NCBI RefSeq assembly: GCF_008087665.1
Contig: NZ_CP042912.1
Coordinates: forward strand, 3,782,001 to 3,846,000
Length of the DNA stretch: 64,000 nt
Reading direction: 5' to 3'
Origin: Mariniblastus fucicola
GTDB taxonomy: Bacteria; Planctomycetota; Planctomycetia; Pirellulales; Pirellulaceae
This document shows, piece after piece, positions 25,699 through 35,159 of this stretch. Each line of letters opens with the position of its first letter. The stretch's first letter is position 1. The notes under the pieces are model-generated. The model was not told the DNA's origin and searched no databases. It saw nothing but the letters and a program-made list of their open reading frames with translations. A program made the position numbers and the translations under genes.

Positions 25699-27072
25699 TT
25701 ACGCCATCGCTGGGGCGTGGACCAATTTTTTGTTCACGAACTCCAGGATGCCGAGCTTCGACAACTCTCGACCGTATCCTGACTTTTTGATGCCGCCAAA
25801 AGGAAGCTCTTCCTGACTATTGGTCGGCTGGTTGATGAACATCATTCCAGTCTGCACCTGTTCTGCGACGCGCCGGCCGCGATCAATGTCTTGCGTGTAA
25901 ACCGAACCGCCAAGTCCATAGCTGGAGTCGTTCGCCAGCTCGATTGCCGCCTGCTCATCTTTCACGACGTACACACTCGCAACCGGGCCGAAAAGTTCCT
26001 GATCATACGTCGGCATGTCCGAGGTGATCTCAGTAAGAATCGTCGGATTGAAGAATGCACCTTTCGAGTCGGGCCTGTCACCGCCGAGAACGACTTTGGC
26101 GCCGGCGTTAATGGTGCTCTGAACTTTCTCCAACAGGTCAGCTGCTGCCGATTCCGTCGAAAGCGGCCCCATATCGGTTTCCGGATCCATCGGATCGCCC
26201 ATCTTCAGTTCAGACATTGCTTTCTTGAAGCCGTTCATGAATTCATCAGCCACCGATTCGAGGACGATAAATCGTTTACTGGCCACACACGATTGCCCAG
26301 TATTCTGCATCCGGCCTTTGACCGCCGATTCGATCGTTGACTCCAAATCAGCGTCGTCCAAGACGATAAACGCGTCATTACCACCAAGCTCCAACACAGA
26401 TTTTTTGATCTGCTTGCCCGCTCGCTCAGCAACAGCACTTCCCGCCGCGTCGCTACCGGTCAAGGAAACGCCCTGAACGGCATCATGGTCAATGATCGAG
26501 TTTACGAACTCGGTCGGAATGAAAAGGTTGGTGTAGGCATTGTCGGGAAGCCCAACTTTCTTGAACAAATCCTCAATGGCTTTGGCACACTGCGGCACGT
26601 TGCTGGCGTGTTTCACCATAACGACATTGCCCGCCATCAAGTTTGGACTGGCGAACCTGACGACCTGATAGAACGGGAAATTCCAGGGCATGACGCCAAG
26701 CAATACGCCCAGCGGCTGGTATTGGATATACGCATCCCCCGTGTCGGTTTCCATCTCGTGATCAGCAAGAAACTCTTCTGCTCCATCCGCGTAGAAATCC
26801 ACGATGTCGGCACAAAAGTCGATCTCGCTGCGACTCTCTTCAATCCGCTTGCCCATCTCGAGCGTGATGAGTTTTGCAAATTCGTCTTTGCGACTGCGAA
26901 GCTCTTCGGCGAAGGCTTTCAAGATCTGTTTACGGTCGTCGAAAGTTGTCGTTCGCCAGCTTTGGAACACTTCATGTGCAGACTCGACGGCCGCAACCGT
27001 TTCGTCTGCATTGAGCTCCTTGTAGCTGGTCATTTTTTCGCCGTTGTACGGATTGATTGAGTCAAAACTCAT
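25699..27072 (-). CDS. NAD(P)-dependent aldehyde dehydrogenase (succinate-semialdehyde dehydrogenase-like)
   Basis: 457 residues, the length of the short Sad/YneI-type enzymes. Motifs: MPWNFPFYQVVRF at the cofactor pocket; VKHASNVPQCA; VSLTGSDAAGSAVA (Rossmann turn); LELGGNDAFIVLDDADL with the general-base Glu; NTGQSCVASKRFIV with the catalytic Cys; ELFGPVASVY; and the C-terminal PFGGIKKSGYGRELSKLG. The family oxidises aldehydes to acids. The succinate-semialdehyde preference is only by overall resemblance. DUF1328 lies 38 bases upstream on the same strand and may share the transcript, which would suggest a stress setting. Confidence 0.93.
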   Translation of the reverse strand: MSFDSINPYNGEKMTSYKELNADETVAAVESAHEVFQSWRTTTFDDRKQILKAFAEELRSRKDEFAKLITLEMGKRIEESRSEIDFCADIVDFYADGAEEFLADHEMETDTGDAYIQYQPLGVLLGVMPWNFPFYQVVRFASPNLMAGNVVMVKHASNVPQCAKAIEDLFKKVGLPDNAYTNLFIPTEFVNSIIDHDAVQGVSLTGSDAAGSAVAERAGKQIKKSVLELGGNDAFIVLDDADLESTIESAVKGRMQNTGQSCVASKRFIVLESVADEFMNGFKKAMSELKMGDPMDPETDMGPLSTESAAADLLEKVQSTINAGAKVVLGGDRPDSKGAFFNPTILTEITSDMPTYDQELFGPVASVYVVKDEQAAIELANDSSYGLGGSVYTQDIDRGRRVAEQVQTGMMFINQPTNSQEELPFGGIKKSGYGRELSKLGILEFVNKKLVHAPAMA

Positions 27073-27110
27073 CAGATTCTCCTTGTCGGATTGTGTTGAT
27101 CAAAGATTGT

Positions 27111-27284
27111 TTAGACAGGGTTCCGACCTTGAAGGGCAGAACTGACGGCGCTGATCAAAAACAACACGATGAAGATGAAGAAACAGATTTGGGCGATGCT
27201 GGCGAGTCCGCCTGCCATGCCGCCAAATCCAAGAACAGCTGCAATGATCGCAAGAATGAAAAGAGTGATGGTTGCACGTAACAT
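27111..27284 (-). CDS. DUF1328 small membrane protein
   Basis: 57 residues from ATG 27284, selected because AAAGGA lies six bases upstream. Two hydrophobic helices with Gly-rich turns ([20 protein letters not shown] and [19 protein letters not shown]) are the DUF1328 (YtjA-like) pattern; the length is also right. Members are small inner-membrane proteins of unknown function, often seen near stress genes. It lies 38 bases before the aldehyde dehydrogenase. Confidence 0.88.
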   Translation of the reverse strand: MLRATITLFILAIIAAVLGFGGMAGGLASIAQICFFIFIVLFLISAVSSALQGRNPV

Positions 27285-27493
27285 TTGATTTCCTTTGAGT
27301 AGGGTTGATTCATTACGATCCAATTACGCAACGCTCGTGCCAGACCCTGGAATGTTTTTAAACACGTGCTCCTTTCCCAATATTGGTCGGGAAAACGCAA
27401 GTTGTTTTGAACGCCATGGACGCACAGACACCAGACTGCACGCAAGGCACTCATCGCCGATCGCTTTTTGCCGCGATCGGCCGCAACGCATCG

Positions 27494-28627
27494 CTACGGC
27501 TGGTTCAGGGCTTTCACAATCGGCACGGTAGCCGCCTGAATTGCGGGGGCTATTCCGGAGACCAAACCAACGACCAGCGAAACGACCACACCGGCAGCTA
27601 ACAACTCAAACGAGGGCCGAAATGCGATCGTGGCTCCTTCGGCTCCGATGGCAAATCCGCCCAACTGTAGCGCCAGCAACGCCAACAGCGTTCCGCCCAA
27701 TCCACCCACCAGGCACAGGATCGTACTTTCGGCCAACACCAATCGCATGGCTCGCAGTGGCCGAACGCCGATCGTTTGCAGCACCGCGTACTCTTTGATT
27801 CGATCCTGCACCGACATGATTGTCGTCGTGGCGACCAGAGACAACACGAGCCCAACGCAGGCATAGCCCAGCCAGTGAGCGAAGCCAATCAAATCGGTCA
27901 GGTCCGACAGAGTGCTGGCCTGAAAGGCGCCTTTTCGGCGCGTCGTCGTGGCGACCGGTCCGGCACGAAGGTCCAGGTCAATCGCCCGAGCCACCTGGTC
28001 CGGATCGGCGCTGCTGGTGAGCACGACTTCATGCTGAGTCACCACGCCGGCGGCGTCGAGCCCTCGCGTGTACTGCAGGAAATCGAGACTGGTGTAAATC
28101 AAATTCTCTTCCGACGGAACGCTGGACTGAAACACACCAGCGACGTTGACCGAGATGTCTCCGATGGAAAACTGGTCGCCTCGTTTGATGCCGCGTCGCT
28201 GCGCAAAGTTGCGCCCAACGATCGCGGCGTCACGACGAGACTGAAACTCTTCCCAGCTTCCATCAATCAGCTCCACGGGACGATTGTCTTTGATTTTTTG
28301 CGGGTCGGCGCCATTGAACACAACGATATCCAAACTCGCACGGCAGTTGTTGGTCCAAACTTGAACCGGCACGACGTCAGCGACGCCTTCGATTTTGCGA
28401 ATTTGCGATGCGTAGTCCTGTGGCAATCGACTGCTGGTGGGACAAAAACGATTTTCCTGAAATACGATCAGACTTCGGTTGGCGTCCGCACCGGAGGTCA
28501 ACCGATCGAGTCCCTGTTGCACCGAACCGACAAAGCAGAACACGAACATTGCCACCGCCGCACCGGAAACGGTCAGCAGCGTGCGTGCCCGGTGTCGATA
28601 GAGTGTTTTTAAAACGTAGCGTAACAT
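27494..28627 (-). CDS. FtsX/MacB-type ABC permease (second permease of the exporter)
   Basis: 377 residues from ATG 28627 (AGGAA seven bases upstream); the frame is open to 28717 but runs into the repeat. One N-terminal membrane segment ([20 protein letters not shown]), a periplasmic MacB-PCD-like domain (about 45-240), and three C-terminal segments (about 260-285, 308-335, 345-368). It forms the last gene of the operon permease - lipoprotein - adaptor - ATPase - permease. The 28657-28738 repeat lies between it and the ATPase. Confidence 0.9.
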   Translation of the reverse strand: MLRYVLKTLYRHRARTLLTVSGAAVAMFVFCFVGSVQQGLDRLTSGADANRSLIVFQENRFCPTSSRLPQDYASQIRKIEGVADVVPVQVWTNNCRASLDIVVFNGADPQKIKDNRPVELIDGSWEEFQSRRDAAIVGRNFAQRRGIKRGDQFSIGDISVNVAGVFQSSVPSEENLIYTSLDFLQYTRGLDAAGVVTQHEVVLTSSADPDQVARAIDLDLRAGPVATTTRRKGAFQASTLSDLTDLIGFAHWLGYACVGLVLSLVATTTIMSVQDRIKEYAVLQTIGVRPLRAMRLVLAESTILCLVGGLGGTLLALLALQLGGFAIGAEGATIAFRPSFELLAAGVVVSLVVGLVSGIAPAIQAATVPIVKALNQP

Positions 28628-28656
28628 TTGGATTCCTGAAATTCGTGTTTTGCAAA

Positions 28657-28738
28657 GGTGGGATAGGCTTCCAGCCTGTCGTCTCATTTCAAAGACGGAA
28701 GCAACCAGCGCGATCACAGGCTGGAAGCCTATGCCACC
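28657..28738. repeat. Bipartite 82-bp inverted repeat (planctomycete REP-like element)
   Basis: The arms 28657-28679 and 28716-28738 are 23 bases each and match as reverse complements at 22 of 23 positions (core TAGGCTTCCAGCCTGT). The 36-base centre contains a smaller CGTCT/AGACG hairpin. The right arm overlaps the last codons of the upstream ATPase gene and provides its TAG stop. Confidence 0.9.
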
Positions 28739-29421
28739 CCGCCTGGCAACTGTTCGTGAAACTTCCCCTCGTCCAAACGCAACTGGCGGCTTGCGATTTT
28801 TGCCACATCGGAATCGTGCGTCACCAACAGCATTGTGATGTTCAGCTCGCGATTGAGCCGCTGCAACAACGATTGAATCTGCTCACTGGTTTTCGTGTCC
28901 AAACTTCCCGTCGGTTCGTCCGCCACGACGACTTTCGGATGAGCCACGATCGCACGAGCAATTCCGACGCGTTGTTCCTGACCACCGGAAAGCTGTCGCG
29001 GATAATGCCTGGCTCGATCGCTCAAGCCCACGGCCTGCAGCGCCAGTTGCACGCGTTGGCGACGTTCGGCAGCGGTCAGCTTCAACAACAAGGTCGGCAG
29101 TTCGACATTCTCATACGTTGTCAGCACCGGAATCAGGTTGTGCGTTTGAAAAATGTATCCGAGGTTGATCGCTCGCCAATCCGCCAGCTTACTACGCGAA
29201 AGCTTCGTGATCTCGACGCCGTCCACGGTAATCGTCCCTTCGTCGGGTTGGTCGATTCCACTGATCACGTTCAACAACGTGCTCTTCCCGGTTCCGCTCG
29301 GCCCCATCAGCGACACAAAATCGCCTTCCTCGATGTCGAGATTGACACCATCGAGAGGTTGGATTGTGTCGTCCCCTTTTGTGAAACTCTTGCTGACGTT
29401 TCTAAGTTCAACCAATGCCAT
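28729..29421 (-). CDS. ABC transporter ATP-binding protein, MacB/LolD type
   Basis: 230 residues. Walker [11 protein letters not shown]-loop [18 protein letters not shown], signature [15 protein letters not shown], Walker [14 protein letters not shown]-loop LVTHDSDVA. It energises the neighbouring FtsX-type permeases. It starts four bases after the adaptor's stop (29425), so the two are translationally linked. The C-terminus ends LPGGVA followed by TAG, with the final codons lying inside the repeat element at 28657-28738. Confidence 0.94.
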   Translation of the reverse strand: MALVELRNVSKSFTKGDDTIQPLDGVNLDIEEGDFVSLMGPSGTGKSTLLNVISGIDQPDEGTITVDGVEITKLSRSKLADWRAINLGYIFQTHNLIPVLTTYENVELPTLLLKLTAAERRQRVQLALQAVGLSDRARHYPRQLSGGQEQRVGIARAIVAHPKVVVADEPTGSLDTKTSEQIQSLLQRLNRELNITMLLVTHDSDVAKIASRQLRLDEGKFHEQLPGGVA

Positions 29422-29424
29422 TTT

Positions 29425-30987
29425 CTATCTCCCAATGGAACGATCTTCGCCAGAGACAACAACGAGCGTGCCGTCCGAAAGGTCGTTGGTGTTTGATGAA
29501 ACAAGTTTGTCAGTCGGTTGCAGCCCGGACTCGACCAGTACGAGATCGCCATTGGCCTCGCGGACCGAAATTGTTCTTTCGCGAGCCCGGTTGTTAGCGT
29601 CTACGACCCAAACCACGTTGCCGTTCTCGCCTTCGCGAACCAGTTGTTTCGGCACGAACAATCGTGCTGTTTCCTGTGCCACATCTGTCAAGCCAACGAT
29701 TTCCGGAGCCAGAAATGTTGTTCTCACAAGCATTTCCGGGCTGACCGTGGTCGGCGGATCGAGCAATTCGACTTTGACTTCCAGCGTATTTTTTTGAATG
29801 TTGGCCGTGCTGTTCGATTGCAGGACTCGGCCTTTGATTGTCTGGTTCGACGACGCCGTTTCGATCTCAACTGGCTGTCCCGGCTGAACCCGTGGCACAT
29901 CTTCCAGACGAACGTCGGCGCGAACCTGCAGTCGTTTCGGATCGTACATTTCGACAACTGCGCCGGAGCCTTCACCTGCTACCGAATGTTGGCCTGAGAC
30001 ACGCGTGCCGGGCGGAGCGATCAGTCGTAGAATTCGTCCGTCGATCGGCGATCGAATCGTGTTTCGATCGAACTCAAGTTTTGCTTTCTGCAGTTTCAGC
30101 CGCGCCGACTCACGCTTCGCTTCCGCCGAAAGCACCTTGGCTTCCGCTTCTCCAAGCTGTCGATTCTCTTCGACCAGCAGCTCCAGCTGTGAATCGAGAG
30201 CTGAAACTTTTTGCTTGAGCGCGGCAATCTCTTTTTGCAGACTTGGCTGCCGCTGCAGCAACTCTCGCAAGTTTGCATCCGTGGCCACGAGTTCAGATTC
30301 GGCTTTCTGCAGCAAGACTCCGGCGATCGCATTGCCGGCCGCCCGCTTTCCATTGACGCTCTGAGCCGCGTATTCGGTTTGGGCACGAGCCGATTCGATC
30401 TGAAACGGCAAGTTTGCCATCGTCGTCTCCGCTGCCGCCAATCGACTTTTGGCATCCGCCACCTGAACTTGCAGATGCACAGGTTTCTCGACGCGAATCT
30501 TTGCTGCACGAAATTCTGACATCGCCTTTCGCAAGTCTCCTTCGGCGTTGGCAAGCTCGGCTTTCGCCTGTTGCACCCTGATTTCGGCATCGATCGTGAT
30601 CAGCCGAGCAATGGGTTCGCCTTTGCTAACCGATTGGCCTTCGACGACCATTAGCTCTTCAACAACTCCGGGAGCGAGCGCAGGAACACTGATCGCCGTC
30701 GGACGCGGTTCAATCCAGCCAGCCGCCTGAAAAAGCGGCTGACCAGATTGCTGAACCGTTGCACGTTTGACGATCACCGGAACGACTTCGACGGTCGGTT
30801 TCGGCCACAGCGAATTCCCAGCCGCGCCGAAAACCAACAACGCGAACCCGGCGATCAAGCCGCCAGGAATCACGTATCGTGTCAGCCATTTTCGATTCGT
30901 TGGATTGTCTCTGTCACCGTCACTGCGCGGAGTCGCGGGTTGCCGCTGCAATGCCAGTTGAGAAAGATCCAGTTCCGAGTCGCTCAT
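29425..30987 (-). CDS. HlyD/MacA-type periplasmic adaptor subunit
   Basis: 520 residues from ATG 30987 (GGAG eight bases upstream). A cytoplasmic head of about 45 residues precedes a membrane segment (VIPGGLIAGFALLVFGAAGNS). Then come a lipoyl-like half (GVVEELMVVEGQSVSKGEPIARL), a long coiled coil (about 130-300, with LKQKVSALDSQLELLVEENR), the second lipoyl half (TIRSPIDGRILRLIAPPGTRV), and beta-barrel and membrane-proximal domains. This is the adaptor that links an ABC permease to an outer-membrane channel. No TolC-like gene lies nearby. Length exceeds MacA (about 370) because of the long coiled coil. Confidence 0.92.
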   Translation of the reverse strand: MSDSELDLSQLALQRQPATPRSDGDRDNPTNRKWLTRYVIPGGLIAGFALLVFGAAGNSLWPKPTVEVVPVIVKRATVQQSGQPLFQAAGWIEPRPTAISVPALAPGVVEELMVVEGQSVSKGEPIARLITIDAEIRVQQAKAELANAEGDLRKAMSEFRAAKIRVEKPVHLQVQVADAKSRLAAAETTMANLPFQIESARAQTEYAAQSVNGKRAAGNAIAGVLLQKAESELVATDANLRELLQRQPSLQKEIAALKQKVSALDSQLELLVEENRQLGEAEAKVLSAEAKRESARLKLQKAKLEFDRNTIRSPIDGRILRLIAPPGTRVSGQHSVAGEGSGAVVEMYDPKRLQVRADVRLEDVPRVQPGQPVEIETASSNQTIKGRVLQSNSTANIQKNTLEVKVELLDPPTTVSPEMLVRTTFLAPEIVGLTDVAQETARLFVPKQLVREGENGNVVWVVDANNRARERTISVREANGDLVLVESGLQPTDKLVSSNTNDLSDGTLVVVSGEDRSIGR

Positions 30988-31020
30988 GAGTTGCTCCAGG
31001 TTTGCCACCAAAACGGCAGA

Positions 31021-31533
31021 CTACTTTTTCAGGTAGACTTTGTTGGCCAGTAGCGAAAGGTTGCCTTGATCGTCACGCTTGGCCGTGCCTTCGACGACGA
31101 CCAACGACAATTCTTTGACGCCCAGAAGTTTGCGAGCGTCTTCGGTTACAGGCTTGCCTGCTTCGTCGACGATTTTTACCGTCGCAATATTTTCTTTGAC
31201 ATCATTCTGCGTGCAGCAGTAGTCCCAAGGCGTTTTGCAACCTTCCTCAGGAGCACAGTAGGGGACTTTCGGATCAACGATCGTGAATGCAGCGACACCT
31301 TCGACGAAAGGATCCGTTGATCCGCCGATGTGACCGACCAGCGTGATTTTGTCGCCGTCACTGGAGTCTTTGCGCGCATCACCGACGGGCGTCGCGTTGG
31401 CAGGTTCGGCGTCGACAAGGTACTGACCTCCCGTTGTGCCAACGACGCTTGACTGCTCAACCGGCGTGGAAGAAGCCTCGCATCCGACAAGGAAAACGGC
31501 GGCCAAAAGGATCGTGTAAAAAATAGCTTTCAT
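31021..31533 (-). CDS. Cys-rich lipoprotein of the ABC exporter operon
   Basis: 170 residues. Lipobox LVGC at residues 15-18, so a mature lipid-anchored Cys. The mature part has a flexible Ser/Gly/Asp stretch, then a beta-rich domain with four cysteines (YCAPEEGCKTPWDYCCTQND, about 92-111) and a C-terminal ELSLVVVEGTAKRDDQGNLS resembling an OB-fold strand pair. The Cys cluster suggests metal or heme binding or a disulfide-stabilised fold; this is inference. It sits between the two halves of a tripartite exporter, 33 bases before the adaptor. Confidence 0.8.
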   Translation of the reverse strand: MKAIFYTILLAAVFLVGCEASSTPVEQSSVVGTTGGQYLVDAEPANATPVGDARKDSSDGDKITLVGHIGGSTDPFVEGVAAFTIVDPKVPYCAPEEGCKTPWDYCCTQNDVKENIATVKIVDEAGKPVTEDARKLLGVKELSLVVVEGTAKRDDQGNLSLLANKVYLKK

Positions 31534-31585
31534 GGTTTTCTCCGTAAAAAGAGTTCGTGTAGAAACGTGTTTTAAATAAGTTCAA

Positions 31586-32782
31586 TCAAACGGCTTTGAG
31601 ACTGGTCGCGATCGCGGAACGCAATGCTTTCAGTGCCGGTGGCAACGCCCCCAGCACACCCAACATCAATCCAACGCCGCATCCGAGGAGCACGGCGATG
31701 CCATCAATGTTCAAAACGAAGGCACCCATCGTGAATCGAATCGCAAGGCCGTTGAGCATCAACAAAGCGATGACGCCGGCGATGAGTGATGCTGCGGCGG
31801 CAAGCAGAACGCCTTCCTGGAGGATGCTCAGCAAGATCGCTCGGCGTCGATATCCGATGGCTTGTAAGGTGGCGATCTCGCGAATGCGTCCGGCGATCGC
31901 GCCGTACATCATGTTCAGCCCGGCGAAAACTCCCGCACCGGAAACGAGCAGGACAACCAACCAGGCCAAAACTCGAACCGGTTTGTAATGTTGTTGCAGT
32001 GATTGGTAGTATTCAGTTTCGCCGATCGCTCGCAGTTCCAGATCCGTTCGCTCTTTACAGAACAATTGGACTTCGGCGTGGGACGCACCGGGCTCAAGCT
32101 TCAGTGCGACCAGCGTCAGATCCTGGCGTTTCGTGGCGGATTGCAATTCGGTGAGGTTGCACCAAAGTTCGGATTCGAAAGAAGCACCACCTGCTGCAAA
32201 ATGCCCAACGACTTTCCAGGATTGGCCTTCAAAATTCAACATGCTGCCGTTTGCTAACGCTGCATTACCCAAGCCCATTTTCGCAGAAGCCAGTTTGCCG
32301 ACGATGACTTCTCCTTTGCCGGGCCAATGACCGTCGGTTAGCTTCACCTCACCCCGCACCAATGGCGCGGAGATCGTGACGCCGCGGACGAGTCCCAAAC
32401 CGCCTTCGTCAACGTTCTGGTTTTTGTTTTCGCTATCACCGCTGCCACGGGCGCCGCCTTCACTGACCCGGGTGCCCAAATACAACTCTGGCGAAACGTG
32501 GTCGGTTCCAAAACGCTTCAATGTGCCGCCTACGCTGGCGGTCAGCAGGTTCGGAATCTGTGCGGCGATGGCTGAGTTCTCGATGTTTTCTTCGGAGCTA
32601 ATCGAGTAGACCAACACCACGTCGGGGTCTCCGCTTATGGTGAGGCTGCGTTCGAGACCGCGGATGAATCCAACGACCACGAACACCAACAGGATGACTG
32701 TCGACAGTGCGACAAGCGTCAAGGCTGTGCGCAGCGGTCGCCGGGCAAGGTTGCGAACGCCATATTCCCAGGGCAGTAGCAT
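31586..32782 (-). CDS. FtsX/MacB-type ABC permease (first permease of the exporter)
   Basis: 398 residues. N-terminal membrane helix ([26 protein letters not shown], about 17-42), periplasmic domain (about 43-260), and three C-terminal helices (about 270-295, 325-350, 360-385) with the cytoplasmic coupling sequence [17 protein letters not shown]. First gene of the five-gene minus-strand unit. With the second permease at 27494-28627 it could form a heterodimeric channel. Confidence 0.9.
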   Translation of the reverse strand: MLLPWEYGVRNLARRPLRTALTLVALSTVILLVFVVVGFIRGLERSLTISGDPDVVLVYSISSEENIENSAIAAQIPNLLTASVGGTLKRFGTDHVSPELYLGTRVSEGGARGSGDSENKNQNVDEGGLGLVRGVTISAPLVRGEVKLTDGHWPGKGEVIVGKLASAKMGLGNAALANGSMLNFEGQSWKVVGHFAAGGASFESELWCNLTELQSATKRQDLTLVALKLEPGASHAEVQLFCKERTDLELRAIGETEYYQSLQQHYKPVRVLAWLVVLLVSGAGVFAGLNMMYGAIAGRIREIATLQAIGYRRRAILLSILQEGVLLAAAASLIAGVIALLMLNGLAIRFTMGAFVLNIDGIAVLLGCGVGLMLGVLGALPPALKALRSAIATSLKAV

Positions 32783-32905
32783 TTGAGCGAGTCGCTCCAG
32801 TGGCCATTATGCTGGCCATCATTGGACGTAACGAAAAAGAAACCGGACGCGCGAAATCAGATTTGAGCCGTATTTCTACGGCGAAACTGATTCAGATCCG
32901 AATTG

Positions 32906-33397
32906 CTACAGCGTCCAACTGGAAAGCGACGCGCGCGCAGCGGCACCCGAAGCATCAACGGAGTAGCTGGTTGAAAAACGTAGCGAGTGGTTCGCGGACT
33001 GGCTCTTGGCGACAACCGTCGGGCGATCAAAATCGGTCAGAACAAGAAGGAAACCGTGAACAAAGAAGTCGTTTTGACTTTCTGGCAATATCAGCGCGCC
33101 GCAACACAGACAGTGTGGGCACTCGCAACCGGTAGAGGACTCAGGAACCTGATCGGCCAACTGCTGAACCGCATCCAGATGTGAACAGCAACTACATGCC
33201 GAGCTTTGCATCACGGTTTCGGCAGCATATTCGCATCCACTAACAGCACAGCGCAGCGGACAAATGATGACCACCGCGGCGAGAAGGAATGCTGTAAATC
33301 TTGGACCGAGCAAAGGGCGCCTCAAATTGATAAACGACTCTATTACACTACGTTTGGCAAACGGCAGAGTCAAGACAGCTGGCTCGGTTGCTTTCAT
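32906..33397 (-). CDS. Cys-rich exported protein, unknown function
   Basis: 163 residues if started at ATG 33397 (a GTG six codons upstream is possible; neither has a strong ribosome binding site). A hydrophobic segment (FTAFLLAAVVIICPLRC) looks like a signal peptide or anchor. After it come two Cys clusters: SACSCCSHLDA and STGCECPHCLCCGALI. The C-terminal third is Ser/Ala-rich. I do not recognise a family. The CxCxxCxCC pattern strongly suggests metal binding. It precedes the tripartite ABC operon by 123 bases on the same strand and may be its first gene. Confidence 0.6.
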   Translation of the reverse strand: MKATEPAVLTLPFAKRSVIESFINLRRPLLGPRFTAFLLAAVVIICPLRCAVSGCEYAAETVMQSSACSCCSHLDAVQQLADQVPESSTGCECPHCLCCGALILPESQNDFFVHGFLLVLTDFDRPTVVAKSQSANHSLRFSTSYSVDASGAAARASLSSWTL

Positions 33398-33454
33398 AAA
33401 ATCGGGGATACGCACCCGAATGTACCGTGCTGAGAGTGAACAAAGGATTTCAAA

Positions 33455-34864
33455 TCAGCTAACCGGTAGACGAAGGAACTCCTTGGCATTCCCGTAGCAA
33501 ATTCGCTCAACCAACCCGCCGATCATTCCAAAATCACTCGGCAGCAATCCACTTTCGATCTCCGATCCGAGCAGGTTGCACAGGATTCGGCGGAAGTATT
33601 CGTGCCGGGTGAACGACATGAAACTGCGAGAATCGGTCAGCATGCCGACGAATCGAGACAGCAGTCCCGTGTTTGAAAGCGTGTTCAATTGCCAGAGCAT
33701 GCCTTCCATTTGATCGAGATACCACCAGCCGGAACCAAATTGCATCTTGCCGGCGATCCGCCCGTCCTGGAAGTTTCCGATCATGGTGCTGACCAGATAG
33801 TTGTCGCCCGGGTTGAGGTTGTAGACGATCGTCCGTGGCAAACGATCCTTTCGGTCAAGGGCGTCAAAAAATCTGCCCATCGTTCCAGCTTGCGGCAAAT
33901 CGCCGATCGAGTCACAGCCCAGATCCCGCCCAACTTGTTCGAACAGTCGCGTGTTGTTGTTGCGGAAAACTCCGACGTGAAACTGATTGGTCCACTCCTT
34001 TTCGTAATCGAGTTCTGCCAGATAGAGCAGCATGAACGTCGAGAAAGCATCGTGTTGTGATTTGTCGGCGGCCTGACCGCTCATGGCCGCATCGAAAATG
34101 GACTCCGCTTCCGACGCGTCGCAAAACGATGACGGTATGTACTGGCAACCGTGATCCGACAGACGTGCTCCCATCGAATGAAAGAAGTCGTGACGGTTGC
34201 GAATCGCATCTAGGAACTCCTGAAAACTGCCAACCGGCTGGCCACTTGATGCAGCAAGTTTCTTGACCCAGTCCTGAAATTCTGCGGGCAAGTGCACGAA
34301 CAGCGACCAGTCGGGACGAAACGCAGGAAACACACCGACTTCAAATTTTGAGTCCCGGGCGATCGCTTCGTGGTGCTCCAGAGCGTCCGTAGGATCATCG
34401 GTGGTACAAAGAGCAGTCACTTTGAACTTTTCAAGAATGCCACGCGTACGAAGCTCATCACGGCCAGCGATCTGCTCGTTGCAGCGATCCCAAACCGATT
34501 CGGCATTGTCCTCGTTCAGCAATTCATCGATTCCGAAAAACCGCTTCAGTTCCAAATGCGTCCAGTGAAAGATCGGATTTCGCAATGTGTGCGGCACTGT
34601 TTTCGCGAACGCCAGAAATTTCTCTTTCGGCGATGCGTCGCCCGTGCAGTGCGATTCCGGAATTCCGTTGGCTCGCATTGCGCGCCATTTGTAATGATCG
34701 TGATCGATCCACATATCGAACAGGTTGTCGAAGCGCCGATTGGTCGCAATATCTGCCGGTGACAAGTGGTTGTGGTAATCGATAATCGGCTGGTCTGCCG
34801 CGTGGTCGTGGTACAGCCGTTTTGAAGATTCGTTTTGCAGCAGGAAATCGTCGTCAATGAACAT
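33455..34864 (-). CDS. uxaC: Glucuronate isomerase
   Basis: 469 residues, the usual UxaC length. Begins MFIDDDFLLQNESSKRLYHD; the metal-site motif DYHNHLSP, then NPIFHWTHLELKRFFGI and ALCTTDDPTD, are family signatures, and the end carries GMLTDSRSFMSFTRHEYFRR. It converts D-glucuronate to D-fructuronate (and galacturonate to tagaturonate) in hexuronate breakdown, with an amidohydrolase-like TIM barrel in the cytoplasm. No other uronate genes adjoin it; planctomycetes often degrade algal polysaccharides rich in uronates. Confidence 0.96.
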   Translation of the reverse strand: MFIDDDFLLQNESSKRLYHDHAADQPIIDYHNHLSPADIATNRRFDNLFDMWIDHDHYKWRAMRANGIPESHCTGDASPKEKFLAFAKTVPHTLRNPIFHWTHLELKRFFGIDELLNEDNAESVWDRCNEQIAGRDELRTRGILEKFKVTALCTTDDPTDALEHHEAIARDSKFEVGVFPAFRPDWSLFVHLPAEFQDWVKKLAASSGQPVGSFQEFLDAIRNRHDFFHSMGARLSDHGCQYIPSSFCDASEAESIFDAAMSGQAADKSQHDAFSTFMLLYLAELDYEKEWTNQFHVGVFRNNNTRLFEQVGRDLGCDSIGDLPQAGTMGRFFDALDRKDRLPRTIVYNLNPGDNYLVSTMIGNFQDGRIAGKMQFGSGWWYLDQMEGMLWQLNTLSNTGLLSRFVGMLTDSRSFMSFTRHEYFRRILCNLLGSEIESGLLPSDFGMIGGLVERICYGNAKEFLRLPVS

Positions 34865-35159
34865 ATCGAAGCAGAATTTTGGGAAAGATTGTCGTGCACG
34901 GGCGAAGAACTTACGCAGCCAGTGCCTGAATCAGAATCTTAACCTGAAGCGGAAGCCGGATGGTTCGATTGAACACAATTTGCAGACCGGTATTCGAAAA
35001 AGTGGCGACTGGCTGAAACGTCGTAGCCAAGGTTTCGGCTTTCGGCTGTGCGGACCCATCAGGCAGCCATTGGCACGACGCGCGACTTAAAGTCAAATAC
35101 AAACGCGGCCCAACACTTGCTGTGCCTCGCCAACCGACCTAACTTTTGCCGACCAACCC

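Noticed and set aside
28408-29496. 362-residue plus-strand frame over the ABC ATPase and the repeat
   Set aside because: It runs through the REP-like element and the antisense of a clear ABC ATPase; not a gene.
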